Shown: positions 16,650 through 25,191, numbered from the stretch's first letter. The stretch: DNA of 42,201 nt from Nocardiopsis trehalosi NBRC 14201 (GCF_001552555.1 NZ_BCRK01000031.1:1-42201); one strand, 5' to 3'. Translations and numbers: made by a program. Notes: generated by a model from the sequence alone, not told the origin.

Positions 16650-17396
16650 TCAGGCGAGGAGGAACCCCACAGCGGGGGCCGCGATGAGGCAGGTCCAGCG
16701 GATGACGTACTCGGGCCAGGTTCCGGTGCGGAAGCGCAGCGCGCGGGGCGGCCCGATCATGGCCCAGCGGCGGCCCCCGACGCGGAAGGGCCAGGCCAGG
16801 GGGACGGCCGTGCGGGTGAGGGCGTCGCCGAGGACGTGCACGATCATGCCGAGGGCGAGCACCGCGCCGACGAGGGGCCCGGGGGAGGCGCCGGAGCCGA
16901 TGAGCAGGGCGGTGGCGGCGAGGGCGATGAGGGTGGTCGCCGGCCACGAGGTGAGGCGGGCGCGGTCGGCCCCGCGCGGCAGGGCCTGGGCGAGGCCGCG
17001 CACGGCGAGGCCGGTGGTGAACCAGGTGATGAGGGCCAGGGCGGCGGTGCTGAGGGTCGCGGCGGTGCCGGCGGCCAGGCCGAGGGCGAGCGCGGCGGCG
17101 GGGGTGTGCCAGAGGTGGCGGTGCATGCCGTCGGTGGCGGCGTCGGCGGCGGTGCGGGTGCGGTGGTGGACGGCGGCGGAGGCGCGGCGGGCGAGCCAGG
17201 ACAGGGCGGCGGTGAGGGGGCCCTGGGAGCGGGTGGCGGTGGAGCGGGGGTGGTCGATGTCGGGGAGGAGGGCGGCTCCGGCGCCGATGGCGGCCGCCGC
17301 GGTGTAGTCGAGGGGGCCGGCGGGGGTGAGCGGGGAGAGGGCGGCGGTGGCCAGGACGCCGGCGAGCAGGCCGGTGGCGGCGTGGGAGGGGGCCAT
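16650..17396 (-). CDS. DUF457/YdjM-like integral membrane metal-dependent hydrolase
   Basis: About 248 residues from ATG 17396 (MAPSHAATGLLAGVLATAAL). The family signatures are the early S-H-A-A-T-G motif in the first membrane segment, LLPDIDHPRSTATRS (D-x-D-H-P) and a central HRHLWHTPAAALALG with the conserved R-x-x-x-H-T/S; MIVHVLGDALT follows. Five or six membrane segments are evident. The family sits in the plasma membrane and is often annotated metal-dependent hydrolase; its substrate is unknown. A GTG at 17456 overlapping the TetR stop (GTGA) is an alternative, translationally coupled start giving 20 extra residues. Confidence 0.84.
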   Translation of the reverse strand: MAPSHAATGLLAGVLATAALSPLTPAGPLDYTAAAAIGAGAALLPDIDHPRSTATRSQGPLTAALSWLARRASAAVHHRTRTAADAATDGMHRHLWHTPAAALALGLAAGTAATLSTAALALITWFTTGLAVRGLAQALPRGADRARLTSWPATTLIALAATALLIGSGASPGPLVGAVLALGMIVHVLGDALTRTAVPLAWPFRVGGRRWAMIGPPRALRFRTGTWPEYVIRWTCLIAAPAVGFLLA

Positions 17397-17452
17397 CACG
17401 GCGGGGTGGGCTCCTGTCGGTGGGGGGCGGGGGCGGCCGGGGCGGCGCGCGG

Positions 17453-18034
17453 TCACGGTGGGGTCGTACCCAGGAGGCGGTCGGCGGCGTCGCGGGCGGT
17501 GAGCGCGGCGTCGGGCAGGGCGGCGACGGCGGCGGCGGTGACGGCGCCCTCGTGCAGGATCAGGAGGGTGTCGGCGTGGGCGGCGGGGAGGGCGGCGTCG
17601 GCGAGGAGGCGGGTGTAGAGGGCGTGCAGCCAGGTCTTCTGCTCTTCGGCGACGCGGCGGCCGGGGTGGTCGGGGTCGGAGAGTTCGGCGTAGGCGTTGA
17701 CCATGGCGCAGCCGCGGGTGTTCTCGGCGCGGGTCCAGGCGTGCAGGGCGTCGTAGGTGGCGAGGATGCGGGCGCGGGGGTCGGGGCCGGCGGCGTCGAG
17801 GCGGGTGGTGAGGTGGTGGCGCCAGCGGTGGTCGCGGGCGCGCAGGTAGGCGGTGACGAGGTTCTGCTTGGAGCCGAAGCGGTCGTAGATGGTCTTCTTG
17901 GTGACGCCGGCCTCGTCGGCGATGAGGTCCATGCCGACGGTGGTGATGCCGCGTGTGTAGAAGAGGTGGGCGGCGGTGTCGAGGACGCGGCGGGCGGCGG
18001 GGGTGAGGCGGGGTTCGGTGGTGGCGGGTGCCAT
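17453..18034 (-). CDS. TetR-family transcriptional regulator
   Basis: 193 residues starting MAPATTEPRLTPAARRVLDTA, with GAAAGG upstream on the minus strand. The N-terminal HTH is clear: AAHLFYTRGITTVGMDLIADEAGVTKKTIYDRFGSKQNLV. The C-terminal domain (AENTRGCAMVNAYAELSDPDHPGRRVAEEQK) resembles the TetR_C groups that control exporters. It is divergent from the EamA transporter, and an operator-like palindrome lies in the 111-bp gap, so it most likely represses that gene and itself. The inducer is unknown. Confidence 0.93.
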   Translation of the reverse strand: MAPATTEPRLTPAARRVLDTAAHLFYTRGITTVGMDLIADEAGVTKKTIYDRFGSKQNLVTAYLRARDHRWRHHLTTRLDAAGPDPRARILATYDALHAWTRAENTRGCAMVNAYAELSDPDHPGRRVAEEQKTWLHALYTRLLADAALPAAHADTLLILHEGAVTAAAVAALPDAALTARDAADRLLGTTPP

Positions 18035-18068
18035 GGGTGCCTTTCGGTGGGGTGGGTGCACTGCGAGT

Positions 18069-18082
18069 ATACCGACCGGTGT
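18069..18082. promoter_or_regulatory. TetR operator-like palindrome
   Basis: ATACCG-AC-CGGTGT, an inverted repeat with one mismatch in six, midway between the TetR and EamA starts. The form (T)ATACCG/CGGT(A) is common for TetR-family operators. Confidence 0.6.
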
Positions 18083-18145
18083 GGTTACCTACGGGGTGAA
18101 CGGCCGGTTGGTCCCGGTATCCGCACTCGCAGGAGGAGTCCGCCC

Positions 18146-19081
18146 ATGCGCACGCCCCGCCCCCGAACCGCGATGGCCCTGCTCGGAGCGGGCCTGGTCG
18201 TGATGTGGAGCTCCGGATTCATCGGCGCCGAACTGGGCACCCGCGCCGCCCCCGCCACGACGCTGCTGGTGTGGCGCTTCCTCGTGGTGGCGGCCCTGCT
18301 GGGCGCCTGGCTGGTGTGGCGGCGGCGCCGCGTCGGCGTCCGCGACCTGGTGCTGCACGCGGTGATCGGGGCGCTGGCGCAGGCGGGGTACCTGTACGGG
18401 GTGGTGGCCGCCGCCGGGTACGGGGTGCCGGCGGGGACGAGTGCGCTGATAGCGGCGCTGCAGCCGGTGGCGGCGACCGCGTTGGCGGCGCCGGTGCTGG
18501 GGGAGCGGGCGACGGGCCGCCAGTACGCGGGGCTGGCTTTGGGGGTGGCGGGTGTGGCCCTGGTGGTGGCGGGGGATCTGCGGGCGGGGGGTGCGGCCCC
18601 CGGGTGGGCGTATGCGCTGCCGCTGGCCGCGATGCTGAGCCTGGTCGCGGCGACGCTGCTGGAGCGGCGCACCCGGCCTGGGGCGGGGATCGTGGCGGCG
18701 CTGGCGGTGCAGTGCGGGGTGAGCGCGGTGCTGTTCACGGGGGTGGCGGCGGTGACGGGGACGCTGGCCCCGCCGGCCGATCCGGGGTTCTGGGGTGCGG
18801 TGGTGTGGGTGGTGGTGCTGTCCACGCTCGGCGGTTACGGGCTGTACTGGGCGGTGCTGGCGCGCAGTGGTGTGGCGCGGGTGTCGGCGCTGCTGTACCT
18901 GACGCCGCCGGCGACGCTGCTGTGGGCGGCGGTGATGTTCGGTGACGCGGTGACGGTGCCGGCGCTGGTGGGGATGGGGGTGTGTGCGGTGGCGGTCGCC
19001 CTGGTGCACCGGGCCCCGGCTCCGGCCGCGGGGCGGGCGCCGCAGCGGGGGGAGCGCCGCCCCGAGCCCGCGGGCCGTTGA
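18146..19081 (+). CDS. EamA-family (DMT) transporter
   Basis: 311 residues from ATG 18146, preceded by AGGAGGAG at ideal spacing. Two EamA halves are visible, each with about five membrane segments. The first begins LLGAGLVVMWSSGFIGAELGTRAAPATTLLVWRF-like sequence and ends GLALGVAGVALVVAGD; the second begins AYALPLAAMLSLVAATLLERR and ends LVGMGVCAVAVALV. The W-S-S-G-F-I/G motif at the first segment is characteristic. Family members export amino acids, nucleotides or drugs from the cytoplasm. The divergent TetR gene suggests it is inducible. Confidence 0.92.
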   Translation: MRTPRPRTAMALLGAGLVVMWSSGFIGAELGTRAAPATTLLVWRFLVVAALLGAWLVWRRRRVGVRDLVLHAVIGALAQAGYLYGVVAAAGYGVPAGTSALIAALQPVAATALAAPVLGERATGRQYAGLALGVAGVALVVAGDLRAGGAAPGWAYALPLAAMLSLVAATLLERRTRPGAGIVAALAVQCGVSAVLFTGVAAVTGTLAPPADPGFWGAVVWVVVLSTLGGYGLYWAVLARSGVARVSALLYLTPPATLLWAAVMFGDAVTVPALVGMGVCAVAVALVHRAPAPAAGRAPQRGERRPEPAGR

Positions 19082-19106
19082 GCGTGGGGCGGGGCGGGGC
19101 GGGTTG

Positions 19107-20228
19107 TCAGCGGCGCCAGGCGTCGATGACGCGGGCCATGGTGCGGAAGGGGAGGGCCTGGCCGCGGGTCTGGTCGACGGTGCCGGCGAGGTGGAGGCGG
19201 AGTTCGGGGCAGTGGAAGAGCCAGGTGCCGGTGGCCCCGGAGTGGCCGGTGAGGGTGAGGGGGCGGCGCCCCGCTGTGGCGAGCCGGCCGAGGGTGATGG
19301 ACATGGTGCCCAGTCCGTAGTGCAGGACGGGGATGTTGCGGAGCCGGTTGCGGCGTTCGGTGAGGGCGTGGAGGGTGCGGGGGTCGTCGTGGAGGTCGCC
19401 GGCGAGCAGGGCGCGCTGGAAGGTGATGAGGTCGCCGGTGGTGCTGTAGAGGTCGTTGGTGGAGGCGGTGAGGGCGGGCAGGTGGACGGGGCGCCGCCGG
19501 GCGTGCAGGGGGGTGGGTTCGGGGGTGGTGGGGTCGGGTGGGGTGTGGCCGGGCAGCCAGGTGCGGGTGAGGCCGAGCGGGGTGGTGATCCGTTCGGTGA
19601 GCAGTTCGGGGAAGGTGCGGCCGGTGGTGGCCTGCAGGATGCGGATGAGGAGTTGGAAGCCGGTGTCGGAGTAGCGGGCCTTCTGGCGGGGTGCGGTGAG
19701 GTCTTGGGGCGGGAAGTGCGGGCGCTGCCGTTGGCGGGTGGTGTGGAGGGTGTCGTCGAAGGTCCAGGCGGTGTCGCGGCCGGTGGCGAGGTGGTCGTAG
19801 AGGCTGGGGCCGCCGCTGCGCTTCTCGAACTGGTCGGGCAGGCCGGAGGTGTGGCTCGCGAGGTGGCGGACGGTGATGGCGGGGGTGTGGTCGGTGCCGT
19901 CGAGGACGTGCAGGCCGGTGGTGGTGTCTGCGGGCAGGTAGGCGGTGATGGGGGTGTCGAGGTCGAGCTCGCGGCGCTCGTGGGCTTGGAGGAGGAGGGT
20001 GATGATGAACCGCTTGGTGACGCTGGCGATGAAGAAGGGGGTGTCGGGGTGGGGCGGGTGGTCGTCGGCGGGACCGGCGGCGGCGGACCAGTGGTGGGTG
20101 TCGTCGGCGGCGGCGAGGGTGGCGTGGTGGATGCCGGGGCGGGTGACGAGGCGGTGCAGGAGGGTGGTGAGGCGAGCGTCGAGGTCGGCGGGGGCGTTGT
20201 TGGCGGGGTGGGTGCGTGGGGTGGTCAT
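19107..20228 (-). CDS. Serine hydrolase, class C beta-lactamase/PBP4* fold
   Basis: 373 residues. The catalytic S-x-x-K is FIASVTKRF (Ser69, Lys72) and the Y-x-N equivalent is Tyr186-Ser-Asp188 in KARYSDTGFQ. The KTG-equivalent is H-S-G-A-T-G in the C-terminal third. HLASHTSGLPD is the usual marker of this beta-lactamase-related family, which includes esterases, D-aminopeptidases and PBP4*. No signal peptide is visible, so it is probably cytoplasmic and more likely an esterase or amidase than a resistance enzyme. It is divergent from the PadR regulator with overlapping palindromic operators between them. Confidence 0.9.
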   Translation of the reverse strand: MTTPRTHPANNAPADLDARLTTLLHRLVTRPGIHHATLAAADDTHHWSAAAGPADDHPPHPDTPFFIASVTKRFIITLLLQAHERRELDLDTPITAYLPADTTTGLHVLDGTDHTPAITVRHLASHTSGLPDQFEKRSGGPSLYDHLATGRDTAWTFDDTLHTTRQRQRPHFPPQDLTAPRQKARYSDTGFQLLIRILQATTGRTFPELLTERITTPLGLTRTWLPGHTPPDPTTPEPTPLHARRRPVHLPALTASTNDLYSTTGDLITFQRALLAGDLHDDPRTLHALTERRNRLRNIPVLHYGLGTMSITLGRLATAGRRPLTLTGHSGATGTWLFHCPELRLHLAGTVDQTRGQALPFRTMARVIDAWRR

Positions 20229-20262
20229 GTGGGGGCCTTCTGCGGGGGCGACCGGACGCGAT

Positions 20263-20282
20263 ATGTCTACTAGACATGTCTA
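20263..20282. promoter_or_regulatory. Overlapping PadR-type operators
   Basis: Two interlocked perfect palindromes: ATGTCTA-C-TAGACAT (20263-20277) and TAGACATGTCTA (20271-20282), which share the middle half-site. PadR regulators bind ATGT-N7/8-ACAT sites; this lies 35 bp from the hydrolase start and 28 bp from the padR start, well placed to repress both. Confidence 0.85.
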
Positions 20283-20310
20283 TGGGGGTCAACCGGTCTA
20301 GACTCGCCGG

Positions 20311-20850
20311 ATGGCCCACGTGATCCTCGGTCTGCTGCTGATCGCCCCGCAGAGCTTCTACGACCTCATCAAGGCGTTCGAGTCCGGCGTCGCCCTCTTC
20401 TACAGCGCCAGCTCCGGCAGCATCCGGCGCGCGCTGGACACCCTGCTCGCCCGGGGGGCGATCGAGGTCGCCAGCGTCGAGCCCGGCGGGCGGGGCCGCA
20501 AGGTGTACCGGGTGACCGACGACGGCCGCGCGGAGTTCCGCGCCTGGATGGCGGCCGAACCGGCCGGCCCCGACCTGGAGACGGCGGCCCTGGCGCGCCT
20601 GTACTTCCTCGGCCTGCTCGAACCGGCAGAGCGCGCCCCGGTGCTGCACCGCATCACCGGGCGTATCGAGGCCGACCTCGCCGCGCTCACGGCCCTGGAC
20701 GCGCGCCTGGACACCGCCGACCTGCCCGAGGAGCACCGCGACGTCGCCGCCCACCAGCGCGCCGCGCTGGACTACGGCATCGCCGCGCACCGCTTCATGC
20801 TCGACTGGTTCCGCGCCCACGCCGCCCGGCACACCCCGCCCCGCCCCTGA
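20311..20850 (+). CDS. PadR-family transcriptional regulator
   Basis: 179 residues. The winged helix is HVILGLLLIAPQSFYDLIKAFESGVALFYSASSGSIRRALDTLLARGAIEVASVE, followed by the wing GRGRKVYRVTDDGRAEFRAWM. A helical C-terminal dimerisation domain (Vir_act_alpha_C type) follows, as in AphA-like PadR proteins. The A-S-S-G-S-I-R-R-A-L pattern corresponds to the DNA-recognition helix. It should control the divergent beta-lactamase-fold gene through the TAGACA/TGTCTA half-sites, and probably itself. The inducer is unknown. Confidence 0.93.
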   Translation: MAHVILGLLLIAPQSFYDLIKAFESGVALFYSASSGSIRRALDTLLARGAIEVASVEPGGRGRKVYRVTDDGRAEFRAWMAAEPAGPDLETAALARLYFLGLLEPAERAPVLHRITGRIEADLAALTALDARLDTADLPEEHRDVAAHQRAALDYGIAAHRFMLDWFRAHAARHTPPRP

Positions 20851-21301
20851 CCCGGCCGCCGGGCCAACGGGCCCGCGCACGGCCGGCCGCCACCGGGCGC
20901 CCCGAGGTCCGCGCCGATCCGCACCCGAGCGAGGGGACCCACGGCGCACCCGCGCCCGCTCCCGCTTCCCGCCGGGCTCGTCCACGGCCTGCGAATGGAC
21001 ATCGACCACGGCGTCGTGTGGACGCACCACGCGGTGCGCACCGGCCCCGCCGTGGACCGCTACATGCCGGGCGGCACCGACGGCGGTCCTTGGGCTGGTC
21101 CACGACGAGCGGAGCCCCGTCCTGACCGCCCCCCCCGTGCCCGACGGCCTCGCGGACCCGCGTGCGGCCGCCACCGGGGCCCTCGCCCGCATGCGCGAGG
21201 AGCGGTCGCGGCCGAAGAGGGCGCACACCCCGCGCGCCTGGCGCGGGACGGCCATCGCCCCCTCACCCTCGTGTGACGAGCACCCCGGGGCGCCGGCGGG
21301 G
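20851..21301. other. Intergenic region with possible gene remnant
   Basis: About 450 bp. A short plus-strand frame from 20995 (MDIDHGVVWTHHAVRTGPAV...YMPGGTDGG) looks weakly protein-like. It shifts near 21085 into another frame reading LGLVHDERSPVLTAPPVPDG. No family was recognised, so I treat it as a possible frameshifted relic. Confidence 0.3.
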
Positions 21302-21961
21302 TCAGCGCAGGGTGGGGGAGGCGTGCACGGCGAAGCGGGCACCGTCGGCGGGGGCCGGTCCGACCTCCACCGCCGACAGGTCGGCGACGACCGCGTCGGC
21401 GTCCAGGTCGGCCGCCGCCGCGGTGGTGGCCACCGCGACGGTGCGCGCGCCCGCGGCCCGTCCGGCGGCCAGACCGGCGGGGGCGTCCTCGAACACCGCG
21501 CACCGCTGGGGCGCGACCCCCACGAGCCGGGCGCCCAGCAGGTAGGGGGCGGGGTCGGGCTTGCCGTGTTCGACGTCGTCGGCGCACACCAGCACCGGGG
21601 CGTCCAGCCCCACCGCCTTGAGCCGGGCCTCGGCCAGCGGGCGGGTGCAGGAGGTCACGACCGCCCACCCGTCGTCGGGCAGCACCGCCAGCAGTTCGCG
21701 GGTGCCGGGCAGCACCTCCAGGCCGTCGGCCCGCTCGATCTCCAGGGCCTCGATGCGCGCCAGGGCCGCGTCGACCTCGTCGGCCGGCAGCAGCCGGGCG
21801 ATCATCTGCCGGGCCGGGACGCCGTGCGCGAGCACCCCCGACAGCCGGTCGGCTCCGATGCGGTACTCCCGGGCCCACGCGGCCCAGCACTCCTCGACCA
21901 CCGGCCCGGAGTCGATGAGGGTCCCGTCCATGTCGAACAGCAGCGCGTCGGCGAGGATCAT
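21302..21961 (-). CDS. HAD-superfamily phosphatase (beta-phosphoglucomutase-like subfamily)
   Basis: 219 residues from ATG 21961 (GTG 21964 is equally possible). Motif I is LLFDMDGTLIDSG (Asp10, Asp12), motif II VVTSCTRPL, motif III HGKPDPAPYLLGA and motif IV VFEDAPAGLAAGRAAG. An alpha-helical cap lies between motifs I and II, as in sugar-phosphate phosphatases of the GPP/YfbT/PGMB group. It hydrolyses a small phosphorylated metabolite in the cytoplasm. The convergent-side neighbour is a probable relic, and the alpha/beta hydrolase upstream is on the same strand, about 100 bp away. Confidence 0.92.
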   Translation of the reverse strand: MILADALLFDMDGTLIDSGPVVEECWAAWAREYRIGADRLSGVLAHGVPARQMIARLLPADEVDAALARIEALEIERADGLEVLPGTRELLAVLPDDGWAVVTSCTRPLAEARLKAVGLDAPVLVCADDVEHGKPDPAPYLLGARLVGVAPQRCAVFEDAPAGLAAGRAAGARTVAVATTAAAADLDADAVVADLSAVEVGPAPADGARFAVHASPTLR

Positions 21962-22016
21962 CACGGCCCCGAGTCTAGGAACGCCGGCCGGCGGCGGGAA
22001 CCGGGGCGGGGTGTGG

Positions 22017-22052
22017 GCCCGCCCACCCCCGGTGCGGGGGGCGGGCGGGCGG
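22017..22052 (-). terminator. G/C-rich hairpin after the alpha/beta hydrolase gene
   Basis: GCCCGCCC-ACCCCC pairs with GGGGGG-CGGGCGGGC around a short GGTGC-like loop, immediately after the stop of the hydrolase at 22059. No T-run. Confidence 0.6.
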
Positions 22053-22058
22053 GGGTCC

Positions 22059-22877
22059 TCAGGCGGGGGAGGGCGGGCCCTCGGCGGGGCCCTCGGTGGT
22101 CTCCAGGCGCACGGGGGCGGGTTCGTCGACCTCGGGGGAGCCCTGCGGGCCCACCGGGACGCCGGCGCGCGCCGCGACCACGTCGGCGGCGTCGGCGACG
22201 ATCTTGGTGAAGTTGTCGGGCTGGTCCAGGGTCACCATGTGCCCGGCGCGCGGCAGGTTGAGCAGCCGCCCGTCGACGCAGGCGTCCTGGAACCGCTTCT
22301 CGTGGATGCGGAAGTGGTCGCGTGCCCCGTTGACCAGCCAGACCGGGCCGGGGTAGTCGGCCAGCGCGCCGAGTACCTCCATCTCGGTGATCTCGTCGAT
22401 GACCGCCCGCGCGGCCTCCATGGCCAGTCCGCCGTCGAGGACGGCCTCGGCGGCGCCCTCGGCGCGCAGGGTGAGCCGGTGGAAGCGCTCGTTGACGGCC
22501 TGGCCCTTGTCGGGCAGGCGGTTCAGCAGGACCGCGGGGATGCGGTAGACCTGCGCCAGTGCCTGGGCGGGGCGGGCGGTGCAGCTGGCCGCGACCAGTC
22601 CGCGGACCCGGTCGGGGTAGGCGGCGGCCGTGGCGATGGACGCGAACCCGCCCATGCTGTGGCCGACGACCAGGGCGCGCCCGCCGACGCCGTCGACGGC
22701 GTCGCGCACGGCCTCCACGGCGCCGACCATGGTGAACTCCTCGCCCCGGCGCGACCCGTGGCCGGGCAGGTCGGGGGCCGAGACCCGCCGGCCCTGTTCG
22801 CGCAGGGCCTCCACCTGGGGGCGCCACATGCTCCCCGACACCCGCAGCCCGTGGACCAACACGATCGGAACGCTCAT
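22059..22877 (-). CDS. Alpha/beta-fold hydrolase
   Basis: 272 residues. The oxyanion strand is IVLVHGLRVSGSMW, the nucleophile elbow VVGHSMGGFAS (Ser74), the acid WLVNGARDHFR and the catalytic His RAGHMVTL. The size and D-L-P-G-H-G motif match the alpha/beta hydrolase 1 family of esterases and lipases. It has an unusual 40-residue acidic Pro-rich C-terminal tail (VPVGPQGSPEVDEPAPVRLE). Cytoplasmic, substrate unknown. It lies 49 bp from the exonuclease III gene on the same strand. Confidence 0.9.
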   Translation of the reverse strand: MSVPIVLVHGLRVSGSMWRPQVEALREQGRRVSAPDLPGHGSRRGEEFTMVGAVEAVRDAVDGVGGRALVVGHSMGGFASIATAAAYPDRVRGLVAASCTARPAQALAQVYRIPAVLLNRLPDKGQAVNERFHRLTLRAEGAAEAVLDGGLAMEAARAVIDEITEMEVLGALADYPGPVWLVNGARDHFRIHEKRFQDACVDGRLLNLPRAGHMVTLDQPDNFTKIVADAADVVAARAGVPVGPQGSPEVDEPAPVRLETTEGPAEGPPSPA

Positions 22878-22926
22878 AACCCGCCTCGTCTGCTCCTGGT
22901 GCCGCGCGGAGCCTCGCCGCGCGGCC

Positions 22927-23727
22927 TCACCTGGTCCCGTATTCCACGGTCACCGGTGCGTGGTCGGACCACCGCTGGTCGTGGGCCGGCGCACGCTCCA
23001 CGCGCGCGTTCTTGGCGCGCGCCGCCAGGCCGGGGGTGGCGACCTGGTAGTCGATCCGCCATCCGGTGTCGTTGTCGAACGCCCGTCCGCGGTAGGACCA
23101 CCAGGTGTAGGGGCCGTCCCGGTCCGGCAGCAGCGACCGCACCACATCCACATACCCGGCTTCGCCGAGAACGCGCCCCATCCACGCCCGTTCCATGGGG
23201 AGGAATCCGGATTTCTTGGTGTTCGCCCTCCAGTTGCGCAGGTCGGCCTCGGTGTGCGCGATGTTCCAGTCACCGCACACCACCAGCTCCCGGCCCGCCG
23301 CCTCGACCTCGGCGCGCCGCCGCACCAGGTAGGGCAGGAACGCGTCCAGGAACCGCTCCTTCTCCGCCTGGCGCTCGGTGCCCACCTCGCCCGAGGGCAG
23401 GTACAGCGAGGCCACCGTCACCCCGTCCAGGTCCACCTCGGCGTAGCGGCCGGCGTCGGTGAACTCGGCGGCGTCGAACCCGATGCGCCGCGCCGACGGC
23501 TCGGCCCTCGTGTACACCGCCACCCCGGCGCGCCCCTTGGCGGCGGCGGGCGCCAGGAGGACGTGCCAGCCCGGCGCGTCCAGCACCCCCGCCTCGACCT
23601 GCCCCGGTTCGCACCGGGTCTCCTGCAGGCACACCACGTCGGCCTCGGTGGCGGCCAGCCACGCCCGGAAGCCCTTGCGCGCCGCGGCGCGCAACCCGTT
23701 CACGTTCACCGTCGACACGATCAGCAC
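22927..23727 (-). CDS. xth: Exodeoxyribonuclease III (AP endonuclease)
   Basis: 266 residues from GTG 23727 (VLIVSTVNVNGLRAA). The exonuclease-endonuclease-phosphatase motifs are present: N-V-N-G-L, VVCLQETRCE (metal-binding Glu), GRYAEVDLDGVTVASLYLPSGE, LVVCGDWNIAHTEADLRNW (Asp/Asn), WSYRGRAFDNDTGWRIDYQVATPGL and the catalytic WSDHAPVTVEY. It repairs abasic sites and trims 3' ends. The open frame runs 30 codons further upstream without similarity. The next gene on the strand is a tyrosine recombinase 37 bp upstream, so the two may share a transcript. Confidence 0.94.
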   Translation of the reverse strand: MLIVSTVNVNGLRAAARKGFRAWLAATEADVVCLQETRCEPGQVEAGVLDAPGWHVLLAPAAAKGRAGVAVYTRAEPSARRIGFDAAEFTDAGRYAEVDLDGVTVASLYLPSGEVGTERQAEKERFLDAFLPYLVRRRAEVEAAGRELVVCGDWNIAHTEADLRNWRANTKKSGFLPMERAWMGRVLGEAGYVDVVRSLLPDRDGPYTWWSYRGRAFDNDTGWRIDYQVATPGLAARAKNARVERAPAHDQRWSDHAPVTVEYGTR

Positions 23728-23764
23728 GAGCGCCAGGGTAGCCCCCCGCAGGGGCGGCCGCGCC

Positions 23765-24787
23765 TCAGCCGCCCGCCGGTTCCGCCTCCGACGGCGCCAG
23801 CCGCCGCAGCGCCGCATACGTCCGGTTGGAGCGCGCCGCCTCGCGCTGCGCGGCGGCGGTGACGTCGATGTAGGACTGGGAGGAGGTGATGGAGGTGTGC
23901 CCCAGCAGCCGCATGATCTCGGTGACCGAGGCCCCGTCCTCGGCCAGGCGGGTGGCGAAGGTGTGGCGCAGCGCGTGCACCAGGGTGCCCCGCGCGACCC
24001 GGTCGTGGACGCCCGCGTGCCGGTAGCACTGGCGCACCAGGTACTGCAGGCCGCCGCGCCGCAGGGGCGCGCCCCGGTTGTCCACCAGCAGCGCGTCGCC
24101 TCCCTTGGGGGCCGCGCCGAAGCGGATCGCGCGGGTGCGCAGGTAGGCGTCGACCAGGGCCTCCAGCGGCGGCTCGATCGGCAGCGACCGGGTCAGCCCG
24201 CCCTTGCCCACCACCCGCACCCGCCGCTCACCGGGGCGCCCGCTGATCGCCTCCACCCGCAGCGACAGCATCTCCGCCGACCGCAGCCCGGTCAGCAGGG
24301 CCAGCGCCAGCACCGCCATGTCGCGCTCGGGCCAGGGGTCGCGGGCCCGCCGGCACCCCGCCGCCAGCGCCTCCAGCAGCCGCTCGGGGGTGTCCTCGCC
24401 CATCAGCGGCTTGGGCTGGGACGGCGACAGCCGGGGCCGGCGCACGGCCGGCATCGGGTTGCCCTCCACGGCCCCCTCGGCCACCCAGAACCCGAAGAAC
24501 CCGTTCCAGGTCGACCACGCCCGTACGACGCTGGAGGCCGCCCGCTCCGCCGCGAACTCCGCGAACGCCCGCCGCAGCACCGCCCCGTCGACCTGGGCCA
24601 GCCGCACCCGGCCGGGGTCCTCGCCCAGCACCCGCGCCGCGCACCGCAGCACCCCCTCCAGGTCGCGGCGGTAGGCCGCCAGCGTGTGCGGCGACGGCTT
24701 GCCCGCGGCCCGCGCCACCAGGTACTCCTCGACCGCCTCCACCACCCGCGGCGACGCGCCGCCCCGACCCGCATCCACCACCCGCAC
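23765..24787 (-). CDS. Tyrosine recombinase / XerC-XerD-like integrase
   Basis: 340 residues, close to Xer-size rather than phage-integrase size. The N-terminal SAM-like core-binding domain is VVEAVEEYLVARAAGKPSPHTL. The catalytic domain has all six residues: Arg169 (LTGLRSAEM), Lys195 (VVGKGGLTR), His271/Arg274 (HALRHTFATRL), His297 (LLGHTSI) and nucleophile Tyr306 (SQSYIDV). It cuts and rejoins DNA at paired inverted binding sites. Upstream lies a 13-bp inverted repeat with a short spacer (25192-25222), and 4.6 kb away a dif-like site (29368-29395). It could be a chromosomal Xer protein or the integrase of a decayed element. Confidence 0.93.
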   Translation of the reverse strand: MRVVDAGRGGASPRVVEAVEEYLVARAAGKPSPHTLAAYRRDLEGVLRCAARVLGEDPGRVRLAQVDGAVLRRAFAEFAAERAASSVVRAWSTWNGFFGFWVAEGAVEGNPMPAVRRPRLSPSQPKPLMGEDTPERLLEALAAGCRRARDPWPERDMAVLALALLTGLRSAEMLSLRVEAISGRPGERRVRVVGKGGLTRSLPIEPPLEALVDAYLRTRAIRFGAAPKGGDALLVDNRGAPLRRGGLQYLVRQCYRHAGVHDRVARGTLVHALRHTFATRLAEDGASVTEIMRLLGHTSITSSQSYIDVTAAAQREAARSNRTYAALRRLAPSEAEPAGG

Positions 24788-25080
24788 CCGCCTCCACGAT
24801 CACCCGGGGCGCACCCGGCCGCCGCGGCGCGTTCGAACACCGCGCCGCCCGCTGTTCGACGCACCCGACCCTAGCGCCCGCCTGCGCCGCGTCACCGCCG
24901 CGCACGCCCCGGCGCGCCCTGGTCCCCCTCCGGGGCGGGGGAGCTGCCGCGCCCTCGACGGCGCGGCGGAGGACCGCGGGCCTCAGACCCTCCGCGAGGG
25001 CCGCCCGGTTGACACAACCGGTCGGCGGTCCGGTCGCGGCCGTCCGTGTACGGCGGAGCCGCGCCGGGGGAGGGAGACGT

Positions 25081-25140
25081 GCGACGGTGGCGCCGCTCCG
25101 GTGATCACCGGAGCTGCCGGGGCGGCAGGCGCACCGTCGC
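25081..25140. repeat. Nested inverted repeats able to form a three-way-junction fold
   Basis: Outer arms GCGACGGTG (25081-25089) and CACCGTCGC (25132-25140) are perfect complements. They enclose a perfect 20-bp palindrome at 25095-25114 (centre GGTGATCACC) and a small hairpin TGCCG-GGG-CGGCA (25115-25127). The set folds as an outer stem with two inner hairpins, as DNA cruciform or as RNA. Confidence 0.75.
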
Positions 25141-25191
25141 GGTCGGCCCGCGTCAAGACGGGGCGCCGGCAGCCAGGATCTTCCACCCGTG

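Noticed and set aside
18835-21342. An 835-codon minus-strand open frame
   Set aside because: It is a shadow of the EamA, beta-lactamase-fold and PadR genes, with long Pro/His/Arg runs and no recognisable domain.
25005-25040. TTGACA as a consensus -35 box
   Set aside because: No -10 hexamer at 16-19 bp; the following sequence is G/C-rich. Possible but unsupported.
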